From: SMWD01 sp964629475
Lineage (GTDB): Bacteria > Pseudomonadota > Gammaproteobacteria > Steroidobacterales > GCA-2729495
NCBI GenBank assembly: GCA_964629475.1
Contig: CAZVQW010000012.1
Location: 1-64,000, forward strand
Reading direction: 5' to 3'
Length of the DNA: 64,000 nucleotides
The notes beneath the pieces are model-generated. The model did no database searches and was not told the origin of the DNA. It saw only the letters and a list, made by a program, of their open reading frames with translations. Of this stretch, positions 24,271-32,992 are shown piece by piece (within the stretch, counting starts at the first letter, position 1; the number at the start of each line of letters is the position of its first letter). Position numbers and translations under genes: made by a program.

Positions 24271-26211
24271 ATGAACCAGACACTTTCCCAGCTTGAAACA
24301 TCGGCAGCATTCGGCCTGTACTGGCCGACCTGGCTCGCCGTTGCCGGCATTGCGGTGTTTTGCCTGCTCGGTTTGTATGCCGGGTTCCTGTTTTTTGCTG
24401 ATCAACGCCTGATGGCACGCTTCCGGTTCCTGTTGCCGGCGACCTTGCGTGGACGAATCATGCTGAGCATCACCCTGGCTGCGATGCTACCGACCATTTC
24501 GCTTGCGCTCGTGCTAATGGAACGGACCGCGAACGAACGGCTCAATCGCTCGGCTGACCTGATGAAATCACAGGTCACAAACTTTGCGGGCATGGCCGAC
24601 TACTTTCTGGATCAGCGCATAACAAAACTGGAAGCATCGGCCGCGGACATCGATCTTGATATCGAGGCATCACCTGAGGCACAACAATCGCTTGAGCAAA
24701 TCTATCTGGCATCGCCCGGATTCCTGTCCCTGCTGCTCGTCGATACTGATGGTCTCGCCATCGCATCAGCCGGATCCGGCACAATGAACATCGAGCCGCT
24801 GCCTGTCGATACGGGATATTTGCGCAAACCGCTGAAATCCGGGATGACTTTTCTTTCCGGCATCACCCACCCCCCGGGGAACGATGTGACGACGACCGCT
24901 GCAATCAGCATACCGGTCAAAGACAACACAGGAAGCGTGACCGGTATGCTGGTCGGTTATTTTAGCTTCAGCGGCTTCCGGCGCATGCAGTCGCCTCTCC
25001 TGACCAGGAGTAATATCGAGCCGATTCTGCTCGATGGCAACGGTAAGGTACTGTATTCCGGCAAGTCGGTCGGCACTTTAATGAGTCAGGATCTGATCGA
25101 TCAATCACTGTTGGCCGAGTCTTACGCCGGCGATGACAAGCTGTTCAGTTTTACCCGACCCGCCTCAGACGCAGGTCCTCTGCGCCGCTACTTAGCAACC
25201 GGACAAACGTTGCGCAGTGGCTGGCGAATCTACCTGATACAACCGCTGGAAGGCCTCGAACGGGCAATGCTCGGTGAGTACCAGGTCGCGCTGGCATGGC
25301 TCGGTGGAGCACTCATTATCTCGATCTGCCTGGCATTGGCAATGGTATCGGGGATATCCGGCCCACTTGAATCGCTGGACCGCTCACTTCGCGAATTCGA
25401 TCTCAATGCGCTGCGGAATCGAACCACCCCGCCCGCCGCTGCTCCACTGGAGGTGCGCTCGATATTCAAGCATCTCGGCGAGCTGGAGGAGCGCATGCTT
25501 TCGACCTATAACCGGCTGCGCAAGGCGCTGACCCAGGGCGAGAAACTTCGGGGTGAATTGATTTACGTTATCTCGAATCGGGAAAAGGAAATCGAAACAC
25601 GCACCGAGGAACTCAAGGAAGCGAATTCAACCCTCGAGCGCCTGAGCCGTGAAGACAGCCTGACAGGACTTGCGAATCGTCGCTGGTTTGCCCAGTTTCT
25701 CACTCAAACCTGGCGCTCGGCTCTACGTGATAACAAAGCCATATCGATCTTGCTTATCGACATCGACGACTTCAAATCATATAACGACACCTATGGTCAC
25801 CAGAAAGGTGACGACTGCCTGAAGCTTGTTGCACAAGCTATTCACCGCACCGTCGGCCGGGCATCAGACCTCGTATCGCGCTACGGCGGCGAGGAATTTG
25901 TTGTTGTTCTCGGTGACACCCCACTCGAGGGCGCGCTGCAAATCGCCGAACAGATCCGGGCTGCGGTCGAGTCTCTGCACATCCCGCATAAAGCCGCGAA
26001 ATTTCACCGCAATATCACGCTGAGCATTGGTGTCACGTCGACACTACCTACGCACGACTCACAGCCCGAAACCATCCTGATAGCGGCGGACCGTGCGATG
26101 TATAACGCCAAACGAGATGGCAAAAACCGTGTCGCTTTTTCGACAGCGGCACGCACCGGCACCTATCAATCGCTGATCGTCAGCAACGATGCGCCGACGC
26201 GCCCATCATGA
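24271..26211 (+). CDS. Membrane-bound diguanylate cyclase (sensor-HAMP-GGDEF)
   Basis: A 646-residue signalling enzyme that makes cyclic di-GMP. Two membrane segments lie near residues 18-40 and 65-85. A periplasmic Cache-like region extends to about 325. A third segment (GGALIISICLALAMVSGI) leads to a HAMP-like linker and a coiled coil. The GGDEF domain starts with EDSLTGLANRRWF near 470. It has an intact active site, GGEEF, with the inhibitory I-site RASD exactly five residues before it. No EAL domain. I prefer ATG 24271 over a TTG five codons upstream. The signal is unknown. Confidence 0.9.
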   Translation: MNQTLSQLETSAAFGLYWPTWLAVAGIAVFCLLGLYAGFLFFADQRLMARFRFLLPATLRGRIMLSITLAAMLPTISLALVLMERTANERLNRSADLMKSQVTNFAGMADYFLDQRITKLEASAADIDLDIEASPEAQQSLEQIYLASPGFLSLLLVDTDGLAIASAGSGTMNIEPLPVDTGYLRKPLKSGMTFLSGITHPPGNDVTTTAAISIPVKDNTGSVTGMLVGYFSFSGFRRMQSPLLTRSNIEPILLDGNGKVLYSGKSVGTLMSQDLIDQSLLAESYAGDDKLFSFTRPASDAGPLRRYLATGQTLRSGWRIYLIQPLEGLERAMLGEYQVALAWLGGALIISICLALAMVSGISGPLESLDRSLREFDLNALRNRTTPPAAAPLEVRSIFKHLGELEERMLSTYNRLRKALTQGEKLRGELIYVISNREKEIETRTEELKEANSTLERLSREDSLTGLANRRWFAQFLTQTWRSALRDNKAISILLIDIDDFKSYNDTYGHQKGDDCLKLVAQAIHRTVGRASDLVSRYGGEEFVVVLGDTPLEGALQIAEQIRAAVESLHIPHKAAKFHRNITLSIGVTSTLPTHDSQPETILIAADRAMYNAKRDGKNRVAFSTAARTGTYQSLIVSNDAPTRPS

Positions 26212-26318
26212 ATTCGGGTAGTTTTTATCCGGTTAAGCAAAATACTGAGAAACAGCCCAAGGAAATCACACCGCCTGTTGCCTATTTTTAGTACTTCGAC
26301 GAAGATCAACGCTGGATT

Positions 26319-27233
26319 ATGGTAATTCTATATTTCATCCTGGCCCTGTTTGCCTGTGTCTTGTCAGCCGCCATCGGCGCATTTGGCATGCGGTTTGTCA
26401 TTGAACGCAACCGTGAAATTGCCGAACGGGAGGACCCGCGGGATACACAGATTCGTGACCTGCAGAGCAAAATCCGGCTTGGCGCCAACGAACAGAAACA
26501 AAATCGCATGACGGCAGCATCGGCCACTGAGCATGTTCAATTTGCCCATGACCGCATCGCCGGATTGCTCGGCGAAGTCCAGCACCTGAAGAATACCTTG
26601 CAGACCCAGGAAGACCTGCGGGGTGAACACGACGAAGAAAAGGATCTGCTGCGCGACAAGCTGTCGGCTGCGACCCGGCAAGTCGACACGTTCAGGCAGC
26701 GTATCCAGGAACTGGAAGTCGAACTCAGTATCATGCATGAACCGGATATGCTGTCGGAAAGCAATGACGATTCCGAAGCCGATCATAGCGAAGCCGATCC
26801 GTTTACGCCGGTTATCGAAGATAACAGCCCGTCATTAATCCAGTCCCTGTCGGGTGAACTGGAACGCTGGAAACGCCACTGCCACGTGTTGGGCGATGAA
26901 CTGAAAAATCAACGTGAACGAGTCAGCGAGACCAGCGATTCCTCGCTCGAACCGGCGACAGCGGTTCCGGAATTCGATGAGTTAACTGATATTCGCGGCA
27001 TCGGCGCCGTGCTGGCACGCAAACTGCACATGCTCGGCATCTACCGTTTCGCAGATCTGTTGAACCTCAGTGACGACGACAGGGAACGTGCGCAACAACT
27101 GATTCCAGACTTCGAACGGCGCATGAAACGCGATGACTGGCTCGAACAGGCGCAAATGCTGCATGCAAATAAGCCCCAACAAGGCACGGAACAACCGGAT
27201 GCAGGGCAAACGGACTACGCAGCCCAACCATAA
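26319..27233 (+). CDS. Membrane-anchored coiled-coil protein with C-terminal helix-hairpin-helix
   Basis: A 304-residue protein of unknown function. Residues 2-23 form one membrane helix. Residues 30-145 are a charged coiled coil rich in Glu, Gln and Lys. An acidic linker follows. The C-terminal 80 residues contain LTDIRGIGAVLARKLHMLGI, a helix-hairpin-helix of the type found at the ends of many uncharacterised proteobacterial proteins, and then RFADLLNLSDDDRER. HhH units bind DNA or ribosomal components. The anchor plus coiled coil suggests a membrane-linked tether. It stands alone, with a terminator 53 bases after the stop. Confidence 0.65.
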   Translation: MVILYFILALFACVLSAAIGAFGMRFVIERNREIAEREDPRDTQIRDLQSKIRLGANEQKQNRMTAASATEHVQFAHDRIAGLLGEVQHLKNTLQTQEDLRGEHDEEKDLLRDKLSAATRQVDTFRQRIQELEVELSIMHEPDMLSESNDDSEADHSEADPFTPVIEDNSPSLIQSLSGELERWKRHCHVLGDELKNQRERVSETSDSSLEPATAVPEFDELTDIRGIGAVLARKLHMLGIYRFADLLNLSDDDRERAQQLIPDFERRMKRDDWLEQAQMLHANKPQQGTEQPDAGQTDYAAQP

Positions 27234-27285
27234 CCGTCCACCCGGCACCGGCGGGCAAGTGCCCTTAAGAGATTCCTGAATAAAC

Positions 27286-27310
27286 AAAGGCCTCCGTACA
27301 GGAGGCCTTT
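27286..27310 (+). terminator. Terminator-like hairpin after the coiled-coil protein gene
   Basis: A perfect ten-base stem AAAGGCCTCC / GGAGGCCTTT with loop GTACA. The terminal A:T pairs provide a short T-run in both directions. It ends the gene at 26319-27233. Confidence 0.7.
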
Positions 27311-27716
27311 GGAACCCATGTGAGTCGAGCGCTTCATGGCATTTGGACCGCGGTTCGATCCTTGATCCCGGCCGTGAGACGCCACGCCCTACCAGACATC
27401 AGGTTACGAGCAGATTAACGGCTCACGAAGCAAGCCTCTGTGATGCGCTGCACACACCGGCCATGGACTGACACATTATGTCAGGTGCGGGTTACAGCAT
27501 GATTTAGAGCAGCTCGAAGACGACCACGGCTAATAGCGCACTCAGGCAAATCACCAGGACGAGCCAGCTACTAACCCTCGATCTCATTCTCCAACGCTCC
27601 ATTCTGTTCTTTTCAATGGTGTCCAGAATTGCTCCAGACACGAGAAAGATTTCATCACATCGCGACCACCGTTGTCAGCCCGTAATTACCACTAGTGGAC
27701 GAAGAATATCCCTGCG
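27311..27716. other. Intergenic region between terminator and cpxA-like gene
   Basis: No confident gene. It contains one perfect short palindrome, CTGACA-CATTA-TGTCAG, at 27468-27484 and the doubtful 32-residue frame at 27504-27602. No direct repeat of the tRNA or other integration mark was seen. Confidence 0.5.
27504..27602 (-). CDS. Possible small membrane peptide, 32 residues
   Basis: A minus-strand frame starting MERWRMRSRVSSWLV and continuing with a hydrophobic helix (LVICLSALLAVVVFELL) up to a stop at 27504-27506. The positive-inside N-terminus and single helix are plausible for a membrane peptide. There is no clear ribosome binding site, and the frame stays open upstream to a stop at about 27676, so it could be the tail of a lost gene. 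Confidence 0.25.
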   Translation of the reverse strand: MERWRMRSRVSSWLVLVICLSALLAVVVFELL

Positions 27717-29159
27717 CTAACTGCCGACTTGCAGCGGAAGCTCGATCGACACGACGAACCCGCCGCCCGTTGCGTTGCCGGCCCGGATCGTCCCACCATG
27801 CAACTCGATCGCACGATGTGCGATCGCAAGGCCGATCCCCGCTCCTGAGCCACCGGATGTCGCACGCGAGCTTGCGGTAAAGAATGGCTCGAAGAGTCGC
27901 TCGACATCAGCCGCGTTCGTCAACCCCTCACCATCATCAACGATCTCGATGCAGACCATCGTACCATTCGCATCAGGCCGCACGGTGATCGAGATCACAT
28001 GGTGACAATGCTGGACGGCGTTGCGCACGATATTTTCGATCGCACTATGAATCAGGATCGGCTCTACACAGGCTTTTAATGCTTCCGGTGATTCAAATTC
28101 GATGACGCAATCACGCACGCGCGCCTCAAATCTGGCATCGTCGATGATCCCGTCGATGATTTCGACCAGATCAATCTCTTTGCGAGCAACAGAAGTCTGT
28201 GCCTCGAGTTGTGCGAACCTGAGAATTCGGCCGATCAAGGCATCGAGTTTCCCGCTTTCACTTTCGATGCGTTGCAGATTAGTTTCGACCGTTGCCTTGT
28301 CATCTCGCTGCCGAATCAGGGCAACAGCAGTATTTAATCGGGCCAGCGGTGATCGCAGTTCGTGGGACACATCACGCAGCAGCCGCCTGTGTCCATCGAC
28401 CAGCGCTTCGATTCGTGCAGCCATGTCATCGAAATCACGAGCCAGGGCGCCAAATTCATCTTTTCGTTGCGTGAGATCTGTGCCGATACGCGCACCCAGA
28501 TCACCGCGGGCAATACGTTGCCCGGCGCTGCGAAATGCACGGATTGGCCGGGACAGGTACCGAGCCAGCAACAGGCATACGATGCCGCTGATCAATACGA
28601 GAGCCAGCGGAAAAATACTGCGGCTGAACGGAGACCCGAACCAGGGACCCGCGCGCGGACCGAGGCTTGGCAAGAACAGGACATACTGTGCACCGTCAGG
28701 TCCCGTCAGCATACGGCTGATCGCCGGAAACCGGCGGCGGCGTGGCTTGTCATTTTTTCCTGGGTCTTTTCGCGACTCCATTCCGGGTTCCATCAAGGGG
28801 CCAACCCGGGGGGCATTGCGATCATTAATACGCGCACCGAAGCGCGCCATGCGCACGACCCCCGCCGGGATCGGACGATCAAGAAGATCGCGTCCGTCAG
28901 CATCGAGAATCAGCAACCGCTGTAAAGGCGCAACATGCTGCTGTTCCCGCAACCATGCCGTCAGCCCAGTCCGTCCGGATGCCTGCAATCGACTCTGTGC
29001 CTGTTCCGCCAGCGCATCGAGCGACCCGCTCAACGTAGCAAAGTGCGTATCGGCTACCTCACTTCGCAACGAGATCGAATTAACGGTAACGGTTACGACG
29101 ATGGTCAAAATTATGACCAGCCAGAAGGCCAGGAAAATTCGCCAGTAGAGCCGGTTCAT
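27717..29159 (-). CDS. cpxA: Sensor histidine kinase, CpxA-like
   Basis: A 480-residue membrane sensor kinase. Helices at residues 8-28 and about 178-200 flank a periplasmic domain. HAMP covers 200-255. The phospho-acceptor motif is RDVSHELRSPLARL near 268. The ATPase has NIVRNAVQHC (N-box), VDDGEGL and GSGAGIGLAIAHR. The opening RIFLAFWLVIILT resembles CpxA. It overlaps the upstream response-regulator gene by four bases (ATGA) and is adjacent to a Spy/CpxP-like gene, which supports the CpxA assignment. The periplasmic domain is less conserved, so the sensed signal may differ. Confidence 0.85.
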   Translation of the reverse strand: MNRLYWRIFLAFWLVIILTIVVTVTVNSISLRSEVADTHFATLSGSLDALAEQAQSRLQASGRTGLTAWLREQQHVAPLQRLLILDADGRDLLDRPIPAGVVRMARFGARINDRNAPRVGPLMEPGMESRKDPGKNDKPRRRRFPAISRMLTGPDGAQYVLFLPSLGPRAGPWFGSPFSRSIFPLALVLISGIVCLLLARYLSRPIRAFRSAGQRIARGDLGARIGTDLTQRKDEFGALARDFDDMAARIEALVDGHRRLLRDVSHELRSPLARLNTAVALIRQRDDKATVETNLQRIESESGKLDALIGRILRFAQLEAQTSVARKEIDLVEIIDGIIDDARFEARVRDCVIEFESPEALKACVEPILIHSAIENIVRNAVQHCHHVISITVRPDANGTMVCIEIVDDGEGLTNAADVERLFEPFFTASSRATSGGSGAGIGLAIAHRAIELHGGTIRAGNATGGGFVVSIELPLQVGS

Positions 29160-29923
29160 GATGCGCTCGAATCTGTTCGACTGGTGCGTACGAGCAGGTA
29201 ACCCCGGCCGCGGATTGTTTTTATTCTGGCCTCGCCATCCGCGCCGGGACCCAGTTTGCGACGCAGGTTTGACAGGTGCGTATCCAGGCTTCGATCATAC
29301 GGCATCCAGCGTCGTCCCAATGCACGTTCAGACAAATCCTGCTTTGTCACGACCTGCCCTGCAACGAGACCCAAAACCTCGAGTACCGTAAACTCGGTCG
29401 CCGTCAGCGCGAGTGGCTGACCCTGACACCAGACCGTCAGGGAACCCCGGTCGAGTAATAAATCGTCAATCTCCAGCGGCGCTTCGGCCGCCAGAACAGA
29501 CTGCGAATCCGTTAACCGACAACGCCGTAATATCGCGCGCAGCCGCGCCGCCAGTTCGCGCGGATTGAATGGCTTGGACAAATAATCATCAGCCCCCAGT
29601 TCCAGACCTACGATGCGATCAGTTTCATCGCCACGTGCCGTTAGCATCAGAACCGGAACTGTCGAGAAAGCTCGCAGGCGCCGCAGGGTTTCGAAGCCGT
29701 CGAGTACCGGCATCGTGATGTCGAGGATCATGACATCAAACTCGTGACCCTGATCGCTAGCGTCCTGAACCGCATCGATACCGGCCTGACCGTCATGTTC
29801 AGCCCGGACACTAAAGCCATCGGCCGTCAGATACTCTGCCAACATCTGGCACAGCTCCATATCATCGTCGACCAACAATACCCGCGCGACCGAACTGCCA
29901 GGTTTCTGTTTTCCACTCTGCAT
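29156..29923 (-). CDS. cpxR: OmpR/PhoB-family response regulator, CpxR-like
   Basis: A 255-residue response regulator, partner of the downstream kinase. The receiver domain has VLLVDDDMELC, the phospho-acceptor in MILDITMPVLDG near 68, and the switch residues in LTARGDETDR and LSKPFNPREL. The C-terminal winged helix ends with DRSLDTHLSNLRRKLG and IRGRGYLLV. It probably activates the divergent Spy-like gene. I start at ATG 29923 (MQSGKQ); an in-frame extension upstream is not supported by conservation. Confidence 0.88.
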   Translation of the reverse strand: MQSGKQKPGSSVARVLLVDDDMELCQMLAEYLTADGFSVRAEHDGQAGIDAVQDASDQGHEFDVMILDITMPVLDGFETLRRLRAFSTVPVLMLTARGDETDRIVGLELGADDYLSKPFNPRELAARLRAILRRCRLTDSQSVLAAEAPLEIDDLLLDRGSLTVWCQGQPLALTATEFTVLEVLGLVAGQVVTKQDLSERALGRRWMPYDRSLDTHLSNLRRKLGPGADGEARIKTIRGRGYLLVRTSRTDSSAS

Positions 29924-29978
29924 CGTTACGCCTCTGACTACCGATTGCAGGACATCGAACGACTGATTGCAACAACCC

Positions 29979-29993
29979 TTTACATTTCTTGAC
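29979..29993. promoter_or_regulatory. Candidate CpxR box
   Basis: Read on the minus strand this is GTCAA-GAAAT-GTAAA, one mismatch from the CpxR consensus GTAAA-N5-GTAAA. It lies in the 149-base gap between the divergent cpxR-like and spy-like genes, 56 bases before the former's ATG. Autoregulation plus activation of the chaperone would fit Cpx logic. Confidence 0.5.
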
Positions 29994-30072
29994 AAAACTT
30001 TTCACCGCCATGACGGACATTGACATGACAGCGCCTAGAATTGTCCCCAACATCACACAGGAGACCCTATCC

Positions 30073-30666
30073 ATGAACAGCACAAAGGCACAGAGAAAGA
30101 ATCCGCCGCGGACAGCCTCACGCCGACACAAGGTCATCGTATCCGTGATCGCCATAATTACACTCGGCATCGTTGCCAGCGCCATAGTCTGGGCGCAAGA
30201 CGATGGAAAATACCGCAGACACGGGCCATGGGGCGCAGCCGGCGGGCCGGATATGGGTCGTTTCATGGTCAGGATGCTCGATCGGAAGGTCGATCTCGAC
30301 GATGCACAGATGGCGGCAATCGAACAAATCATAACCTCGTCCCGGGAAGAAGGTAGCGCACTACGCGATGAACTCGCCAATATGCGCAAAGAGATAACCG
30401 ATACGATCCAGGCCAATGGCTTCGCCGAAGACCAGGTGCGCATTACGCTCGAATCACACTCGACACAGATGGTTGATCTCATGATGCTGCGTATCAAGAC
30501 GATGGCCGAGATCCACGACCAACTCACACCTGAACAGCAATCCAAGGTCAAAGACTTCATGAACAGGTTTGGTGGCTCGGGACCAGGACCCCGATCGCAC
30601 CGACACCAGCGCGGATCAAATCCCCCCGCGGCTTCCCCATCGGTTTCCCCCGCCGATACTCTCTAG
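30073..30666 (+). CDS. Spy/CpxP-family periplasmic chaperone
   Basis: A 197-residue exported helical protein. Residues 24-45 (VIVSVIAIITLGIVASAIVW) are a signal peptide or anchor. The Spy/CpxP core has VDLDDAQMAAIEQII near 75 and LTPEQQSKVKDFMNRF near 158, the repeated LTxxQ motifs of the family. Spy is an ATP-independent chaperone and CpxP inhibits CpxA; either role is possible here, since the gene is divergent from cpxRA. The C-terminus is Pro/Ser-rich and low in complexity. RBS AGGAG lies just before the ATG at 30073; longer in-frame starts cover the promoter. Confidence 0.82.
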   Translation: MNSTKAQRKNPPRTASRRHKVIVSVIAIITLGIVASAIVWAQDDGKYRRHGPWGAAGGPDMGRFMVRMLDRKVDLDDAQMAAIEQIITSSREEGSALRDELANMRKEITDTIQANGFAEDQVRITLESHSTQMVDLMMLRIKTMAEIHDQLTPEQQSKVKDFMNRFGGSGPGPRSHRHQRGSNPPAASPSVSPADTL

Positions 30667-30742
30667 CCGCAACCGGTCGGCGGCGTGCGGATCATCCGTA
30701 CGTCGCCGGCTCTCTTATGCTTGTTCTACATTGATTTTGTTA

Positions 30743-32224
30743 TCAGTCGGCCGGCACGGTCCGTTCGGCGGCCCACTGCCTGAGTCCGTCAATTTTTTCC
30801 CGCATAACAATCGATAATGGCCTGGTGCGTTCAAACTCGGCGAGCAGCAAATCGGTCGCCAGTGATGCCCCAGCGGCATTTGCCGCAAACATCCCCGACA
30901 CGATGCCCTGCTCGATCTCGGCGCCGGAGAACCCTTCGCTGGCCTGCATCAACGCAGGCAGATCAAAACCATCGGCGTCGTGGCCACGGTTGCTCAAGTG
31001 TATGTGCAGAATCTTCGCCCGCGCTCGCGGGTCAGGCAAATCAACGAAAAAGATTTCATCGAAACGCCCCTTGCGCACCAACTCAGGCGGCAGTGCCGAA
31101 ATATCATTGGCCGTCGCGACGACAAACACCGCTCCGTTTTTCTCCGCCATCCAGGTCAGGAATGTGCCGAGCACCCGGCGCGACAGGCCACTGTCGCCCG
31201 AATCCGCCGCCAGGCCTTTCTCCATCTCATCAATCCACAACACGCATGGGCTCATGACCTCGGCCTGACGCAGCGATTCACGCAGATTTCGTTCCGTCTC
31301 ACCGTGATACTTGTTATACAAAGCGCCGAAGTCGAAGCGCAGCAACGGCACACCGAGTATCCCGGCGGCGGCCTTCGCCGCGAGGCTCTTGCCGCAGCCC
31401 TGCACACCGATCAACATGACGCCCTTGGGCGGTTCCAACCCCGGCAGGTCGCCACTCAACGCACCGCGACGCTGCTTAAGCCATGTGTGTAAATTTCTGA
31501 GTCCGCCGACATCGGCAAAGCGCGCAGTCTCATACTCGAATGACAAGACACCGTTGCGGTTCAACAGCTCGTACTTTGCCTTCATGACCTCCGGCAGATC
31601 ACTGGCCGTTATCGCACCATCGGCAAAGACGGCGCCGTGCGCGAGTCTCCGCGTGTCGGCACGCGTCAGCCCGGCGAGATTCTTGACCAGCAGCGCCTGG
31701 GCCTGCGGATCGATCTCGACGCTGCCCGGGTGTGCGGCATTCCATTCCGTCACGACACGCGCCACGATCATCGCACGCTCGTTGTCATCCGGCAGGGAGA
31801 TCTCGAATCGTGCCGCGAGCCGTTCGAGTTCCGGCGGCATCTTCAACTCGTGACTTACCAGCACGACCGTACGCATGCCGTCGGGCGAATCGACCGCGAT
31901 ATCCTTGAGCAGCCTGACATTGACCGGGTCGGCCAGATAGGGATGAAAATCCAGCAATACATAGATCCCGGGCGCATCGACCGCATGGATATGTTTCAGG
32001 ATATTGGTCGGCTCGGCATTATGCAGTTGCGCACCCATGTCAACATCGAGGCGCCGCAATCCTTCGGTGACCGACCATCGAAACAGCGGCTGATGCCGGC
32101 CGCCGAAAGCGCCACGCACGAGATCGCCGAGCATATCGAGAAACCGTTTCTCATCGAGCGTCTCGACGACGACGATCGGTACCCGGGAACTCAGAATGAC
32201 ATTCAGATCGTGGCGATTATTCAT
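30743..32224 (-). CDS. AAA-family ATPase, Ycf46-like
   Basis: A 493-residue AAA ATPase. The N-terminal 240 residues are an inactive-looking nucleotide-binding-like region (RVPIVVVETLDEKRFL, VLLDFHPYL). The AAA module has Walker A GVQGCGKSLAAK near 258, Walker B VLWIDEMEKG near 315, sensor 1 VVATAND and arginine-finger segments RRVLGTFLTWM and RKGRFDE. This layout matches chloroplast Ycf46-type proteins, found in cyanobacteria and scattered bacteria. Their role is unclear, with links to stress and carbon uptake in cyanobacteria. It stands alone. Confidence 0.82.
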   Translation of the reverse strand: MNNRHDLNVILSSRVPIVVVETLDEKRFLDMLGDLVRGAFGGRHQPLFRWSVTEGLRRLDVDMGAQLHNAEPTNILKHIHAVDAPGIYVLLDFHPYLADPVNVRLLKDIAVDSPDGMRTVVLVSHELKMPPELERLAARFEISLPDDNERAMIVARVVTEWNAAHPGSVEIDPQAQALLVKNLAGLTRADTRRLAHGAVFADGAITASDLPEVMKAKYELLNRNGVLSFEYETARFADVGGLRNLHTWLKQRRGALSGDLPGLEPPKGVMLIGVQGCGKSLAAKAAAGILGVPLLRFDFGALYNKYHGETERNLRESLRQAEVMSPCVLWIDEMEKGLAADSGDSGLSRRVLGTFLTWMAEKNGAVFVVATANDISALPPELVRKGRFDEIFFVDLPDPRARAKILHIHLSNRGHDADGFDLPALMQASEGFSGAEIEQGIVSGMFAANAAGASLATDLLLAEFERTRPLSIVMREKIDGLRQWAAERTVPAD

Positions 32225-32343
32225 CTGCGCTTAAGCCGTTTCCATGTTGGCATTATCTCCATGAAACAGGATCACGCACAACGGGAGAAAGTGATATGAA
32301 ACGGGTCACTGTACGCCGGACGAACTTCTACATCTGTCACAAT

Positions 32344-32373
32344 TTGATACAAACTGTTACGGCCCTGTAAAGA
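32344..32373 (+). promoter_or_regulatory. Weak sigma-70-like promoter before the 36-residue protein
   Basis: TTGATA at 32344-32349 and TAAAGA at 32368-32373 are separated by 18 bases and lie 90 bases upstream of the small gene. This is a by-eye match only. Confidence 0.25.
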
Positions 32374-32462
32374 TTCGACGATATCTCCCGCGTAATATTT
32401 CACCATCGAGAAAGAACACAGGCGACCGGAAACGGCCCTCAAGCTCAGCAGGAGACACAGCC

Positions 32463-32573
32463 ATGACGAATTCAAACAAGCGTATCAACCGCCACAACAC
32501 ACGGGACGAATGGGCTCTGGCCATCGTCGCCGTCGTACTACCACTGGTATCGCTGCTGTCGACCAGCCTCTGA
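32463..32573 (+). CDS. Small hydrophobic protein, 36 residues
   Basis: MTNSNKRINRHNTRDEWALA is followed by a hydrophobic run, IVAVVLPLVSLLSTSL, and a stop at 32571-32573. The N-terminus is basic and the C-terminus is one likely membrane helix. A strong ribosome binding site, AGGAG at 32450-32454, lies eight bases before the ATG. A rho-independent terminator follows 80 bases after the stop. Together these make it a well-formed monocistronic small gene of unknown function. It might be a membrane regulator or a type I toxin-like peptide; nothing in sequence decides. Confidence 0.6.
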   Translation: MTNSNKRINRHNTRDEWALAIVAVVLPLVSLLSTSL

Positions 32574-32654
32574 GATCGATTTTCTGAGGTCGGGGCCTCG
32601 TAAAAAACCCGGAGTCATCCATCCCCCATCCCCCGGCTGGATGACATCCTCCAG

Positions 32655-32682
32655 GAGCGGCCTGAATGGCCGCTCTTTTTTT
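32655..32682 (+). terminator. Rho-independent terminator
   Basis: Perfect eight-base stem GAGCGGCC / GGCCGCTC, loop TGAAT, followed by seven T. It ends the small gene at 32463-32573. Confidence 0.85.
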
Positions 32683-32806
32683 GTGTCAGGAGAAAATGTG
32701 ACTCTGCAGGGTCACGATATCTTTGGTCATTTTCATAAGGTGGCGTAGTGTGCCAGAAATCATCTCTGATGTTATCTTGTCAGCACGATCAGTCGCTTAT
32801 GGGCAC

Positions 32807-32842
32807 AAAAAAAGCAGCCCCGCCGGGGGAGGACGGGGCTGC
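32807..32842 (-). terminator. Rho-independent terminator on the minus strand without an obvious gene
   Basis: Read on the minus strand, GCAGCCCCG pairs with CGGGGCTGC and is followed by seven T (A-run 32807-32813 on the plus strand). Its position implies a minus-strand transcript beginning near or within the pcm-like gene, possibly a small RNA. Confidence 0.65.
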
Positions 32843-32992
32843 ACTTGGGGGAGGACAGGCCGCTAAATACTATGCAGCGACCATGGAGCGTATTTTGCAG
32901 TAGAGCGTATGACCCGACGATTTCCGGCGAATTAAGATTTCTTCATAATTGATCGCAGCCCGAGAAATCCATTACCGACAGTGGTGACTGGA

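Larger units (their letters stand above)
32574..32980. other. Non-coding stretch with two terminators
   Basis: It holds the terminator at 32655-32682 (plus) and another at 32807-32842 (minus), and no gene. The leader of the pcm-like gene occupies the right end. The minus-strand terminator has no protein gene upstream of it. Confidence 0.6.

Noticed and set aside
27468..27484. CTGACA-CATTA-TGTCAG palindrome as an operator or attachment site
   Set aside because: Too short and unsupported by neighbouring genes; noted only as part of the intergenic description.
28102..29148. Plus-strand frame of 348 codons across the cpxA-like gene
   Set aside because: Composition is Ser/Arg-rich without motifs; the minus-strand kinase frame is unambiguous.
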